Shown here: one piece after another, positions 7,852 through 17,375 of the stretch
Layout of the letters: the number at the start of each line of letters is the position of its first letter
Position numbering within the stretch: the stretch's first letter is position 1
NCBI RefSeq assembly: GCF_036409155.1
Contig: NZ_JAZGLW010000005.1
Location: forward strand, 1 to 64,000
DNA from: Mycobacterium sp. 050128
GTDB lineage: Bacteria; Actinomycetota; Actinomycetes; Mycobacteriales; Mycobacteriaceae
Direction of reading: 5' to 3'
Length of the DNA: 64,000 nucleotides
Notes under the pieces: generated by a model
Seen by the model: the letters and a program-made list of their open reading frames with translations, nothing else
The model's database searches: none
What the model was told of the DNA's origin: nothing
Position numbers and translations under genes: made by a program

Positions 7852-9228
7852 CTACGGGTTTTGGCTGACTTCTCCGGCCGGCCGCGTTCGCAATTCGACT
7901 GGTAGGCGTTTGAATCCGTGCAAGGTGACCAGCTCGAGTGGTTCGGGCTGCTCGCGCAGGCTCAGGCTGGGGAACCGCTCGAATAAGGTGCGCAGGGCGA
8001 TCACGCCCTCGATCCGTGCCAAGGCCGCGCCAAGGCAACCGTGAATTCCTGAGCCGAATGCCACGTGGTCTCGCGCATTGGGTCTGGTGATGTCGAACTG
8101 ATCGGGATCGCTGAAAACCCGGGGGTCGCGGTTGGCGCCGCCCATCAACAGCACGAACATCGAGCCGGCGCGGATGTGCTGCCCGGCGATCTCGACGTCG
8201 CGGTGTGCACTGCGCACCAGCATCTGGACCGGGCTTTCGAACCGCAGGATCTCTTCGACGGCCCCCGGCCAGAGCACCGGGTCGTCGCGCAATAGGGCCA
8301 GCTGCTGTGGATGCTGAAGCAACAGGACGATTCCGTTGCCGATCAGGTTGACCGTCGTCTCGAACCCGGCTCCGACCAGAAGCGCGGCGTTGGCGGCGAA
8401 TTCACGATGGGTCAGCTCGCCGCCGGCGGCCACGCGGCCGAACGGGTCGTCGCGCGAGGCACCGTCACGCGCCCGCTGGATGAATCGGGCGGCGTAGCTG
8501 TCGACCTCCTGCAGACGCGCTACGGCGTGGCGAAACGTCTTCCAGCTGGTGCCGAAATCCAAAAGCGGGGCCAAGCTGTAGCCCCATTCGCGCACCTGCG
8601 GGCGCGCATCGACTGGCAATCCCAGGATCTCGGTGATCACGGCGACCGGCAGTTCCGTGGCGAAGTCGGCGACCAGGTCGGGCTGCGGGTTGCGCTCCAA
8701 CCCGTCCAGCAGTTCCGCCGTGATCTCTTCGACCCGCGCGCCGAGTCGGTCGATGGCCCGTGGTGTGAAGCTCTGCGCAAACAAGCGCCGATACCGAGTG
8801 TGGTCCGGGGGATTGGACATCACCATCGCTGGGCGCTCCACGGGATTGGGCAGGCCGGGATCCGTTCGCTCCAGCAATGCCGGAAATGGTTGCGGCAGAG
8901 GCGCATTCACGATGTTGGTGACCCCAAAGCGGTCATCGCGCAACACCATCCGGCAGATTTCGTGGTCGGCGCTCACCCAGACGAAGGGCCGGCGCACCAG
9001 ACGGCCCTGTTGCCTGATGTCGTCGACCAGGCGATACATCTCGGCTCCGCGGGCCCGGCCCAGCAGAAACCGGGCCAACGGTTGTCCGCGGCGGGCCTGC
9101 ACCGCCAAGAACGCGCGCGGCGCACCGTACCTCGCCATCCAGCGAAACCAGATGCTCGTCCGGATAACGATCCTCCTTGGCGCGGCGGCGACGTCGTCGC
9201 CGGAACATATCACCGGGGCTCCCGTCAC
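7852..9228 (-). CDS. Cytochrome P450 (CYP140-like)
   Basis: About 430-458 residues with all P450 hallmarks. There is PPDHTRYR in the C-helix region, an oxygen-binding I-helix AGFETT, K-helix EEILR, and the haem loop FGSGIHGCLG with the thiolate Cys. It resembles mycobacterial CYP140 in the I-helix to K-helix stretch, but its N-terminus differs. The substrate is unknown. The GTG at 9228 has no ribosome site; an AAGGAGG near 9175-9181 lies between it and the internal ATG at 9138, so the true N-terminus is uncertain. It is convergent with the broken DUF732 gene. Confidence 0.93.
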   Translation of the reverse strand: MTGAPVICSGDDVAAAPRRIVIRTSIWFRWMARYGAPRAFLAVQARRGQPLARFLLGRARGAEMYRLVDDIRQQGRLVRRPFVWVSADHEICRMVLRDDRFGVTNIVNAPLPQPFPALLERTDPGLPNPVERPAMVMSNPPDHTRYRRLFAQSFTPRAIDRLGARVEEITAELLDGLERNPQPDLVADFATELPVAVITEILGLPVDARPQVREWGYSLAPLLDFGTSWKTFRHAVARLQEVDSYAARFIQRARDGASRDDPFGRVAAGGELTHREFAANAALLVGAGFETTVNLIGNGIVLLLQHPQQLALLRDDPVLWPGAVEEILRFESPVQMLVRSAHRDVEIAGQHIRAGSMFVLLMGGANRDPRVFSDPDQFDITRPNARDHVAFGSGIHGCLGAALARIEGVIALRTLFERFPSLSLREQPEPLELVTLHGFKRLPVELRTRPAGEVSQNP

Positions 9229-9325
9229 GCGCGATACAGGTAATTCATAGGCGCGACATAACTATTGCCCACGGTACGGCAGCACGATGTAACCAGATCC
9301 AGTTCGACCGGGGGATGAATAGCGC

Positions 9326-10024
9326 GTGACGGTACGTGAGCCAGTGGTGAGGGGGACCATGGTTTACCAAGGCAATTCGGTCGTCCTCACCAGACCGCGG
9401 TTTCGGGGATGGATCCATCTCTATTGCGCCGTAGCTGCCTTCATCGCCGGTACGGCGCTGGTGGTGGTGTCGTGGGCGCTGGAATCCAAGCGGGCCGGGC
9501 ATTCGACGCTGACCTACACCTTGTCGATCGTGGCGATGTTCACCGTCAGCGCCATCTACCACCGCGTCTACTGGGAGTCGGCCACCGCCAGACAATGGAT
9601 GCGGCGACTCGACCACTCGATGATCTTCGTGTTCATCGCCGGCAGCTACACGCCGTTTGCCAGGCTGGACATGCCGCGCGGGACCGGATACGTGGTGCTG
9701 GCGATCGTGTGGGGTGGTGCGGCGGCGGGAATCGCGCTGACGTTGTTCTGGCCGTCGGCGCCGCGGTGGCTGGGCGTGGCGCTGTACCTGCTACTGGGCT
9801 GGGTTGCGATCTGGTACAGCCCGTTGATCCTGCACAACGCCGGAGTGGCCGCGACAGTCTTGCTGGCCGTCGGCGGCGCGCTGTACAGCATCGGGGCGGT
9901 GTTCTACGGGCTGCGCTGGCCCGACCCCTGGCCGAGAACATTCGGCTATCACGAGGTCTTCCACGCGTGCACCGCGGTCGCGGCGATCTGCCAATACATC
10001 GCGATGTGGTTCGCCGTCTTCTAG
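9326..10024 (+). CDS. Hemolysin III / PAQR-family membrane protein
   Basis: A seven-helix membrane protein of 232 residues from GTG 9326 (ATG 9359 gives 221). HlyIII/YqfA signatures are clear: SAIYHR after helix 2, [17 protein letters not shown] at helix 3, and the C-terminal [11 protein letters not shown] that carries the metal-binding histidines of the PAQR fold. Relatives occur in all mycobacteria (for example Rv1085c). The biochemical role is unproven; ceramidase-like hydrolysis or membrane homeostasis are proposed for the family. It stands alone, with decayed sequence downstream. Confidence 0.92.
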   Translation: MTVREPVVRGTMVYQGNSVVLTRPRFRGWIHLYCAVAAFIAGTALVVVSWALESKRAGHSTLTYTLSIVAMFTVSAIYHRVYWESATARQWMRRLDHSMIFVFIAGSYTPFARLDMPRGTGYVVLAIVWGGAAAGIALTLFWPSAPRWLGVALYLLLGWVAIWYSPLILHNAGVAATVLLAVGGALYSIGAVFYGLRWPDPWPRTFGYHEVFHACTAVAAICQYIAMWFAVF

Positions 10025-10089
10025 CAGGCGCTAGTAGCGCGTGCGAAGCCGCGCTTCAGATGTGTTCTAACCCAACGTTTTTGGTGCTG

Positions 10090-10246
10090 ATGTGGCCGGT
10101 GCGATCAGCGCCCATCCGATCTGCCCGCCGCGCAACGAACCCGGCTTCACGACATCCAGTTGGACGAAATGAGCTGATGTCCGGAGCTTTTGGCCTTCGT
10201 CGCCGCCGCCGGTGACCAGCGCAACCTTGCCTTCAACTCGGCCAAT
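10090..10246 (-). pseudogene. Remnant of a short-chain dehydrogenase gene
   Basis: On the minus strand from 10246 the frame reads IGRVEGKVALVTGGG, the start of a typical actinobacterial SDR with its TGxxxGxG cofactor loop. It passes directly into HFVQLDV-like sequence that normally lies about 45 residues later. The initiator is ATT instead of ATG, the helix between the two motifs is deleted, and there is no catalytic domain. It is a decayed fragment with no expected product. Confidence 0.6.
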
Positions 10247-10312
10247 GGCCGGTTACCGTACACCCGGCCGATCAGCGCAGCGGGTACCGTGCAACGCCAT
10301 GGCGGCGACGCG

Positions 10313-10700
10313 ATGAGTGCAGGCCTGTTTGGACTTCTCGACGACGTCGCGGTTCTGGCACGCCTGGCGGCCGCCAGCGGTCGCGCGACGGTTAAGGCGG
10401 CCGGAGTGATCATCGACGACACCGCCGTGACGCCGCAGTACGTGCACGGCATCGCAGCCGAGCGCGAACTGCCGATCATCAAACGCATCGCGATCGGATC
10501 CCTGCGCAACAAGCTCTTGTTGATCCTGCCCGTTGCGATGCTGCTCAGTCAGTTCGCGCCCCGGGCGGTGACCCCGATCCTGATGCTCGGCGCGTTCTAC
10601 CTGTGTTACGAGGGCGCCGAGAAGGTGTGGGGGACTTTGCGCGGCCATCACACCCACGCGGCTCCGGCGGCCGAGGACGTCGTGGTGGCCGGTGCGATCA
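10313..10700 (+). pseudogene. Truncated DUF808 (YedI-type) membrane protein gene
   Basis: ATG 10313 encodes the N-terminal third of a DUF808 inner-membrane protein: MSAGLFGLLDDVAVLARLAA, the diagnostic DDTAVTPQYVHGIAAERELP block, and GSLRNKLLLILPVAML. Homology stops at about AAPAAEDVVVAGAI, near base 10700. The frame then runs through unrelated sequence to a stop at 10850-10852, inside the 3' end of the opposite gene. Family members are about 300 residues; the C-terminal membrane part (RTDFILSAEI onward) is gone. A short internal deletion after LAAAS is also likely. Confidence 0.75.
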
Positions 10701-10750
10701 TTCGCGTTCCTCGCGCTTGTCGAGCTGCTGTCACTGGCTTGGCGAGGTCG

Positions 10751-11386
10751 TTAGGGCCGGCTGCCCACCAAGTTGCTGTTCTGCGGGCAGTAGGCGTGCA
10801 CCGAGGTGGTGACATACGCCTCGGCATGGCTACCAAGCGCGGGGTTGCTTGACCGGAAGTCCGCGATGATCTGCTGCACCGTCATGCCCAGCCTGATGTT
10901 CTCGCACACCATCTTGCCGTTGTAGATGGCGGCATCCGGATTGGCGAAGGAGATTCCCTGGTCGTTGAGGTCCTGAACGTACTTATTGTCCTGACCGGGT
11001 GTCGACACAATCGACGCCGGCGCGGCGGTCGATGCCGTTCCCGGAACCGGGGCCGCTTTGGACGTCGGGGCCGCGGTCGGTGGCGGCGCTGCGGCCTTGG
11101 GATGCGAGGTCAGCAGGGAACGCCCAAGGACAATCGCACCGGCGACCACCAGCCCGGCCGCCAGCACGGCGGCGGCGATACGCCAGGTAGCACGCCATGA
11201 TTGACGCGGACTCGCGGCGCCGCTCGGCGCATCGACGTCGTCATCGTCGCGCGACCACGCCAGGCCGGCCGAGTTCACCGAAGTGGGCGCCCCAGGCTCC
11301 GCGGCAGCAGGCGCGGCAACCGTCTCGCCACCGTTGAGCTCGGCAGTCTTGTCGGTAGCTGGTCCCGGGTCGGACATGACGGCCAT
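10751..11386 (-). CDS. Membrane-anchored DUF732 protein
   Basis: 211 residues. The N-terminal cytoplasmic part is acidic and low-complexity (residues 1-65). A single membrane helix follows at about 70-92 (IAAAVLAAGLVVAGAIVLG), then an Ala/Pro/Thr linker, then a DUF732 domain (about 130-205) with the conserved VCENI.LGMT and final HAYCP cysteines. Topology suggests an extracytoplasmic DUF732 domain. It lies 30 bp upstream of nothing obvious but is codirectional with the mmpL gene, whose stop is just before its start, so co-transcription is likely. Function is unknown. Confidence 0.85.
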   Translation of the reverse strand: MAVMSDPGPATDKTAELNGGETVAAPAAAEPGAPTSVNSAGLAWSRDDDDVDAPSGAASPRQSWRATWRIAAAVLAAGLVVAGAIVLGRSLLTSHPKAAAPPPTAAPTSKAAPVPGTASTAAPASIVSTPGQDNKYVQDLNDQGISFANPDAAIYNGKMVCENIRLGMTVQQIIADFRSSNPALGSHAEAYVTTSVHAYCPQNSNLVGSRP

Positions 11387-11416
11387 GGTACGGCCCGCGA
11401 ACGACGAGTCGGAGTG

Positions 11417-14302
11417 TTAGTCGGGCGCCCGCGTGCCGAGCAGTGCACGCACCATCGGGCGGGGCCCCTCGGACCGAAGCAGATAACTGGCCGGTCGCGG
11501 CCGCACCTTCAACGGCCACCAGAACCAGCGTCTGAGCAGCGCCGCAACGGATGGCGTCATGAACGCGCGCACGATCAGGGTGTCGAACAGCAGGCCCAAA
11601 CCGATCGTGGTCCCGATCTGGCCGATCACCGTCAGGTCGCTGACCACCATGGAGGCCATCGTGACCGCGAATACCAGGCCTGCGGCCGTGACGACCTTTC
11701 CGGTACCGCCCATCGCTCGAATAATGCCGGTGTTGATACCGGCGCCGAGTTCTTCTTTCATTCGGGAGACGAGCAGCAGGTTGTAATCGGACCCGACCGC
11801 CAACAGAATGATGACCGACATCGGCAACACGAGCCATTCCAACCCGAGCCCGATAATGTGCTGCCAGAGCAGCACGGACAATCCGATGGAAGCCCCCAGC
11901 GAAGTCACCACGGTACCCACGATCACCATCGCGGCCACAAAACTTCGCGTGATCATCAGCATGATCGCGAAAATGAGACAGAGCGAAGCAATCCCGGCGA
12001 TCATCAGGTCGTATCGGGAGCCGTCATGCAGGTCTTTGTACGTCGCAGAGACGCCGCCGACGTAAATGCTGGTGTTCTCCAGCGGGGTCGACTTCAGCGC
12101 CTCCTCGGCCGCGGATTTAATCGCCTGGACGCGAGCGATACCTTCGGGAGTGGCGGGATCGCCCCTGTCCGAAATGGTCATGCGTGCTGCTTTCCCATCC
12201 GGCGACATGAACAGCCCCATGACATTCTGGAAGGTGGGGTTTTTGAAAACCTCCGGCGGGAGATAGAAACTGTCGTCGTTTTTCGCCGCGTCGAATGCCT
12301 CGCCCATCTCCGTCGAGATATTGCCCTGCGAGTCCGCCTGGCCGATGATCCCGGTCATGGTGGAATGCATGGTCAGCATCATGGTGCGCATGCTCTTCAT
12401 GGTCTCGATCTGAATCGGAAGCTCGGCGGCCAGTTTCGGCATCAGCACATCGATCTTGTCGATGTTCACCACCAATTCGCCCAGCTTGTCGTTGATCGCG
12501 TCGATGCCGTCAAACGAATCGAAAAGCGACCTGATCGCAAAACAGACGGGGATGTCGTAGCAGTGTTTTTCCCAGTAGAAGTAGCTGCGGATCGGCCTCA
12601 GGAAATCCTCGAAATTCGAAATTTGGTCTCGCAATTCGCCGGTGATGACCTGAACTTCGTGCGTCCTGCCGGCCAGATCATGGGTAACGGCATTGAGTTG
12701 CAGAATCAGGTGATAGAGCGTGGTGGTGATTCCGATCGTCTTGTTCAACTCATCGGCCTGCGTGAGCATGTCGTTCATGCGGGCCTTTTGATATTCGAGG
12801 TTCACCATCTGGCTTGCGTTCATCACGCCGAACCTGAACGGAATCGTCGTGTGCGCCATCGCGGTGCCCGAGGGCCGGGTGACAGATTGCACCCGGGAAA
12901 CGCCCGGAACCGCGAGCACACCCTTGGCCAATCGTTCCAGTACCAGAAAATCCGACGGATTGCGCATATCGTGATCGGCTTCGACCAATACGAACTCGGG
13001 CAACATCCGGCCGAGCGGGAAGTGTCGATTCGCGGCCGCGTATCCCTGGTTGGTCGGAAGGTCGTCGGGGAGATAGACCCGGTCGTGGTAGTTGGTCGTG
13101 TACCCGGGCAGGGCGAGCAAGCCAACCAGAGTGACCGCGCAGGCCGCGGCGAAAATGGGTCCCGGCCAGCGGACGACCGCTGTGCCGATCCGCCGCCAGC
13201 GCCGATCAGAGATCCTTCGCCTGGGCTCCATCAGGCCGAATCGGCCACCGATCGCAAGAACCGCCGGAACCAGCGTGAGCGCGATCGCCACCGCGACGAG
13301 CATGCCTATCGCGCAGGGGATACCGATCGTTTGGAAGTAGGGCATCCGGGTGAAGCTGAGGCAGAAAACCGATCCGGCGATCGTCAAACCGGAAGCCAAG
13401 ACAACCTTCGCGGTGCTGCGGTAGGTCGTGTAGAAGGCCGCTTCCACATCTTCACCGGCCTGGCGTGCCTCTTGATACCGGCCGACGAAAAATATGCCGT
13501 AGTCGGTTCCGGCGGCCAGCGCGAGAGTGACCAGCAGATTAACCGCGAAAGTAGAAAGGCTGAGGGCGCCGATATTGCCAAAGAATGCGACGATTTGGCG
13601 CGCCACCTGCAGTTCGATTCCGACCATCAGCAACAGCAGAATGACGGTGGTAAGCGACCGATAGACCATCAGCAGCATCAGGAAGATCACCACCAGGCTC
13701 ACCAGGGTGACCTTGAGGATTGTCTTCTGACCGCTGTGATTCAGGTCCGAAATGAGCGGCGCCGGGCCGGTGACGTAGACCTTGACCCCTGCCGGTGGAG
13801 GAACCCGGTTGACGAGGTCACGGACGGCGTCCGCTGATTCGTTCGCCAGGCTGGTGCCCTGGTTACCGGCCAGCTTCAGCTGTACGTACGCGGCCTTTCC
13901 GTCCTCACTTTGCGCACCGCTTGCGGTGACCGGATTTCCCCACAAGTCCTGAACATGCTGAATATGCTCCGGATCGCTTTCCAATTGCTTGAGCAATTGG
14001 TTGTAGTAATGGTGAGCATCGTCGCGCAGTGGCTCCTCGCTCTCCAGGACGATCATCGCCAAGGCGTCGGAATTGGATTCCTTGAAGTCCTGGCCCAGGC
14101 GCTGCATGGCCTGGATTGACGGCGCATCTTTGGGGCTCAGCGACACCGCCCGCTGTTGCTCCACCTTCTCGAGCGAGGGGACGGCCATCGTCACGATGAC
14201 AGTGAGGGCCAGCCAGGCCAAGACGATGGGCACCGACAACGCATGGATCGTCCGCGCGACGAAGGGCGTGCGGCGTTCGCCGGCCACGCGTGGATCGCTC
14301 AT
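11417..14302 (-). CDS. MmpL-family RND lipid transporter
   Basis: A 961-residue protein with the MmpL layout. TM1 is at about residues 18-38, followed by a first periplasmic porter domain, helices 2-6 with the proton-relay motif [12 protein letters not shown], and a second large periplasmic domain with a coiled-coil-rich insert (about 470-660). Helices 8-12 carry the second [12 protein letters not shown] motif. MmpLs export cell-envelope lipids or siderophores using the proton gradient. It resembles the MmpL2/4/5 subgroup that works with an MmpS partner, but the mmpS here is only a remnant. ATG 14302 overlaps the remnant's TGA. It is divergent from the reductase-sulfotransferase gene. Confidence 0.95.
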   Translation of the reverse strand: MSDPRVAGERRTPFVARTIHALSVPIVLAWLALTVIVTMAVPSLEKVEQQRAVSLSPKDAPSIQAMQRLGQDFKESNSDALAMIVLESEEPLRDDAHHYYNQLLKQLESDPEHIQHVQDLWGNPVTASGAQSEDGKAAYVQLKLAGNQGTSLANESADAVRDLVNRVPPPAGVKVYVTGPAPLISDLNHSGQKTILKVTLVSLVVIFLMLLMVYRSLTTVILLLLMVGIELQVARQIVAFFGNIGALSLSTFAVNLLVTLALAAGTDYGIFFVGRYQEARQAGEDVEAAFYTTYRSTAKVVLASGLTIAGSVFCLSFTRMPYFQTIGIPCAIGMLVAVAIALTLVPAVLAIGGRFGLMEPRRRISDRRWRRIGTAVVRWPGPIFAAACAVTLVGLLALPGYTTNYHDRVYLPDDLPTNQGYAAANRHFPLGRMLPEFVLVEADHDMRNPSDFLVLERLAKGVLAVPGVSRVQSVTRPSGTAMAHTTIPFRFGVMNASQMVNLEYQKARMNDMLTQADELNKTIGITTTLYHLILQLNAVTHDLAGRTHEVQVITGELRDQISNFEDFLRPIRSYFYWEKHCYDIPVCFAIRSLFDSFDGIDAINDKLGELVVNIDKIDVLMPKLAAELPIQIETMKSMRTMMLTMHSTMTGIIGQADSQGNISTEMGEAFDAAKNDDSFYLPPEVFKNPTFQNVMGLFMSPDGKAARMTISDRGDPATPEGIARVQAIKSAAEEALKSTPLENTSIYVGGVSATYKDLHDGSRYDLMIAGIASLCLIFAIMLMITRSFVAAMVIVGTVVTSLGASIGLSVLLWQHIIGLGLEWLVLPMSVIILLAVGSDYNLLLVSRMKEELGAGINTGIIRAMGGTGKVVTAAGLVFAVTMASMVVSDLTVIGQIGTTIGLGLLFDTLIVRAFMTPSVAALLRRWFWWPLKVRPRPASYLLRSEGPRPMVRALLGTRAPD

Positions 14303-14425
14303 GCGGCCCTCGGGCAGCAGAAGTTGTCGGCGTTCACATCGGACGTGGTCCCCCTTGACCACCCCGTCCACCCCGGTGCGCCAGCAGCTGCTGTCACTAT
14401 TGCTCGTCTCCTCTGGTGATGCGAT
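14299..14425 (-). pseudogene. C-terminal remnant of mmpS, frameshifted
   Basis: On the minus strand before mmpL, one frame reads [19 protein letters not shown] and the other continues [19 protein letters not shown]. Joined by a one-base shift near 14346, they give the standard MmpS ending (C-x-I-x-VDGVVK-x-DH..., then the second Cys before a short tail). Its TGA at 14301-14299 overlaps the mmpL ATG (ATGA), the classical mmpS-mmpL junction. Nothing recognisable of the MmpS N-terminus or membrane anchor precedes it. Confidence 0.7.
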
Positions 14426-14670
14426 CGACCCGCCGCGAGAGCAGGTGACTTCCAGGCAAGGCTTCCAAAGTCTCTCATTGATGCATCGGCGGCGACAGGA
14501 AACCTATTACAGGTGACGGTAGCGGCCCGCCGACCCGGGCGCTCGGCGGGGCGATGAGCTGCGGTAACGGGTTCGAGTTCGCCCATCAGATGGCGGCGCC
14601 TCTGCTGGGCAAGTAAGTTCGCCAGGGGGTTAATCGGGCAGTTTCAGCGCGGAATCCCGCGCGAGGACGG

Positions 14671-16959
14671 GTGTCAATGCATTGGGCGATCACGGGCGCG
14701 ACCGGGTTTCTCGGGATTCACATCCTGGGCGAACTCCTCCGCGGGGACGAAACGTTCACTCTGCTGACCCGGCCGCAGTCGGATCCCATCAGTCGCATCG
14801 GCAAGGCCCTGCCGCTGGCGGTCACCGACGGGCGGGTGTGGACCGAGCAGGAATTGCGCGAACGATTTACCGTCGTGCCGGTGGAGCTCACCGCGCCCAA
14901 GTTGGGGCTGTCCGATGAGCGATTCCAGGAACTCGCCGACAGCGCGGATGCGATTTTGCATTGCGCCGGCAGCATCGAGCTGGATGCCGACCTTGCCGAC
15001 CTTCGCCTGACCAACGTCGGTGGAACCACCCGGATCCTCGAACTCGCCGAGGCCGGATCGCGAGAGCCGGATCTGTTCCACGTATCGACCGCTTTTGTCG
15101 CCGGGAAGCGCCGCTCGGGTCTGATCTACGAGACCGAGTTAAGCGATGCCGAAGGCTTCGAGAACAACTACGAGCAGTCCAAATTCGAGTCCGAGTCGCT
15201 GGTGCGGGACTGGGCGCAGCGCACCGGACGCCGGGTGGCGGTGCTGCGGCCGAGCGCCCTGATCGTCGATCGCCCGCCACATCCGGACTTCCCGCTGCAT
15301 CCGCTTTCCTTTCTGTCGACGTCCGCGGACAGCGGCATGCGCCTGTTCTCGGTCTCGGGGCGGCCGATGCGCACCAAAATGTCGATCAGGCTCAGCGGTG
15401 ACCTCAACGGCCATCTGAACTACATGCCTGCCGACGAGGCCGCCGACGAGATGGTCCGCCTGATGCGGCTGGCCCCCGAAGGCCTGAATACATACCACGT
15501 CGTCCACCACCAGGACGTCGCGGTGCAAACGTTGGTGGACCTGTTCAATGCGCTCTCACCGATCCCACTCACGCTGGTCGAGGGCCCGATCGAGGACCCG
15601 AATCTGCTGGAACGGCGGCTGCGGTGGGCCAGCGGATTCTTTCCGTACCTGGCGCACAGCCGGACTTACGACACCACTGGTACGCGAGCGGTCATCGGCG
15701 AGCCACATCGCCGGACCATCGTCGACTTCGACTACCTGCTGGGCAGCGTGGGACGGTACAAGCGCTACCTCACATTCAAACCCGAGAAGCACGAACCCCG
15801 GGAGTCGGCGTCGACGGTCGCACCCCTGGTCTCGGTCGAGGGTCCATTCGATGTCAATGCCCATTGCGCTGACGCGCCTCGCCCGATGCGAGGGCTGACA
15901 TTCATCGTCACGGTAGGACGAAGCGGATCGACCGCGCTGTCGAGGATCCTCACCGCTCACCCAGATGTGCTCAGCCTCAACGAGTTCTACCTATCGGTGC
16001 GGGCCTCGTCGGCGGCCGACCACGAGCTGTCGGGCGAGCAATTCTGGCGGATGCTGGCCGAACCCCACCCGATCTTCGACTCCATGGTCCGGGGTGGTTC
16101 GGCCATGCCGGAGTTCATCTATCCGCGACTGCGCGGAACCCGATTCGACGCGAGCACGACCGGAATCCCCGCGATTTCGATGATGACGCTGCCGCATCTG
16201 TCGTCGGACCCCGACGCCGTATTCGATGCCCTTGCCGCAGAGGTTCCGACGTGGCCGGAGCAGACGTCGCGACTGCATTATGAACGGCTGTTCGCTTGGC
16301 TTGCAAGGCATTTCGGTGGGACCGTGGTGGTGGAGCGCTCAGCCATGTCGTTGAGCAGTGTCCCGTGGCTGCGCGAGACGTTCCCGGACGCGAAGTTCGT
16401 GCACCTGTACCGGAACGGTCCGGATACGGCGGTCTCGATGAGTGAGCACACCGGATTTCGCTTGATGGCGCTGATTCAAGACGCGCTGGAGCTGCTCGAT
16501 CTCGACCCGGAGCGGCGACACCCGGGCCTGCGGCTGGATCCGACGGCGATACCGATCGAGCTCGCATCCCTGGTCGGTGACACTTGCGAGGTGGACACCC
16601 TGATGAGCCAGAACATGCCCATCACCCGCTTCGGCCGGATGTGGAGCGAGCTGATCGTCACCGGTGAATCCGAGCTCGCCGACCTGCCCGCGGACCGCTA
16701 CCTTCCGTTGTCTTACGCGAACCTGGTCGCTGACACCCGGTCGTCGCTGGTGCAGCTGGCGAGTTTCCTCAACGTCGACGCGGACCCGAAGTGGCTCGAA
16801 CTCGGCACCAGCGTCATCGACCCGAAGTTCACCGGCGCCTCTGCTCGGTTGTCCGCCGACGAGCTGCAGGCAGTCATCGAAAGCTGTGCTCCCGGCTCGG
16901 CCTGCCTTGCGAAGCACGCCGTTGGTACCGGAGCGGACGGGGTGACCGCGGCCCGCTGA
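14671..16959 (+). CDS. Fusion of fatty-acyl/thioester-reductase-like SDR and sulfotransferase
   Basis: 762 residues. The N-terminal half (1-370) is an extended SDR of the NAD-binding-4 / male-sterility type: cofactor loop TGATGFLG at residues 8-15 and catalytic YEQSK with Y167 and K171. The C-terminal half (about 405-750) is a sulfotransferase, with the 5'-phosphosulfate loop VGRSGSTALSRIL at about 415 and a downstream YRNGPDTAVSMSEH 3'-phosphate-binding-like segment. Such a protein could reduce an acyl thioester and transfer sulfate to the product, or hold two steps of one lipid pathway. The start is GTG 14671 with GAGGACGGG before it; ATG 14677 is alternative. It is divergent from mmpL, so a sulfated envelope lipid is a reasonable guess. 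Confidence 0.85.
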   Translation: MSMHWAITGATGFLGIHILGELLRGDETFTLLTRPQSDPISRIGKALPLAVTDGRVWTEQELRERFTVVPVELTAPKLGLSDERFQELADSADAILHCAGSIELDADLADLRLTNVGGTTRILELAEAGSREPDLFHVSTAFVAGKRRSGLIYETELSDAEGFENNYEQSKFESESLVRDWAQRTGRRVAVLRPSALIVDRPPHPDFPLHPLSFLSTSADSGMRLFSVSGRPMRTKMSIRLSGDLNGHLNYMPADEAADEMVRLMRLAPEGLNTYHVVHHQDVAVQTLVDLFNALSPIPLTLVEGPIEDPNLLERRLRWASGFFPYLAHSRTYDTTGTRAVIGEPHRRTIVDFDYLLGSVGRYKRYLTFKPEKHEPRESASTVAPLVSVEGPFDVNAHCADAPRPMRGLTFIVTVGRSGSTALSRILTAHPDVLSLNEFYLSVRASSAADHELSGEQFWRMLAEPHPIFDSMVRGGSAMPEFIYPRLRGTRFDASTTGIPAISMMTLPHLSSDPDAVFDALAAEVPTWPEQTSRLHYERLFAWLARHFGGTVVVERSAMSLSSVPWLRETFPDAKFVHLYRNGPDTAVSMSEHTGFRLMALIQDALELLDLDPERRHPGLRLDPTAIPIELASLVGDTCEVDTLMSQNMPITRFGRMWSELIVTGESELADLPADRYLPLSYANLVADTRSSLVQLASFLNVDADPKWLELGTSVIDPKFTGASARLSADELQAVIESCAPGSACLAKHAVGTGADGVTAAR

Positions 16960-16979
16960 GACAGGGCTAGGCTGCGGCC

Positions 16980-17375
16980 ATGCCGATCGACCGTGCCGCG
17001 CTCGTCGCGGGCAGTATCCGACTCGCCTCAGGCGTCCATTTTCTCGTCGATCCCCTCGGTGCGAACAAGCTCTGGGGTGACCCCGGGGAGCCGACCCCGA
17101 CGGCGCGACTCCTGCTGCGATCGATGGGTTACCGCGACGCTTTGATCGGCGGACTGCTTCTGTCGGCGGCGTTGCGCGGCAAGAACACTCGCGGCTGGTT
17201 CCTGGCATCCGGTGGGGCCGACGCGGCGGATCTGCTGGGCGGGCTGAGTGTCCACAGCGAGCTCAAGCGCTCTCAGCAGCTGATCGGCCTCGGCGGCGCC
17301 GTCATCGGAATCGGCGTCGGGTTGTGGGGCGCAGCCCGGCCCGGGCCTAAATCGGTGGAGGCTCCGGCGGTCTGA
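16980..17375 (+). CDS. Small predicted membrane protein, unknown
   Basis: 131 residues with three to four hydrophobic segments (about 5-25, 48-66, 72-90, 98-118), rich in Gly and Ala. It resembles short mycobacterial membrane proteins annotated only as hypothetical (DUF4267-like arrangement). It starts 20 bp after the reductase-sulfotransferase stop and is probably cotranscribed with it. Its last 29 bp overlap the 3' end of the convergent monooxygenase gene. No catalytic motif is seen. Confidence 0.75.
   Translation: MPIDRAALVAGSIRLASGVHFLVDPLGANKLWGDPGEPTPTARLLLRSMGYRDALIGGLLLSAALRGKNTRGWFLASGGADAADLLGGLSVHSELKRSQQLIGLGGAVIGIGVGLWGAARPGPKSVEAPAV

Noticed and set aside
8311..9243. A 310-codon frame opposite the P450
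   Set aside because: Antisense to a gene with all P450 motifs and itself without recognisable features.
11201..13837. An 878-codon open frame opposite mmpL
   Set aside because: High-GC antisense shadow: composition is Arg/His/Gln-rich without domains, while the other strand encodes a complete MmpL.
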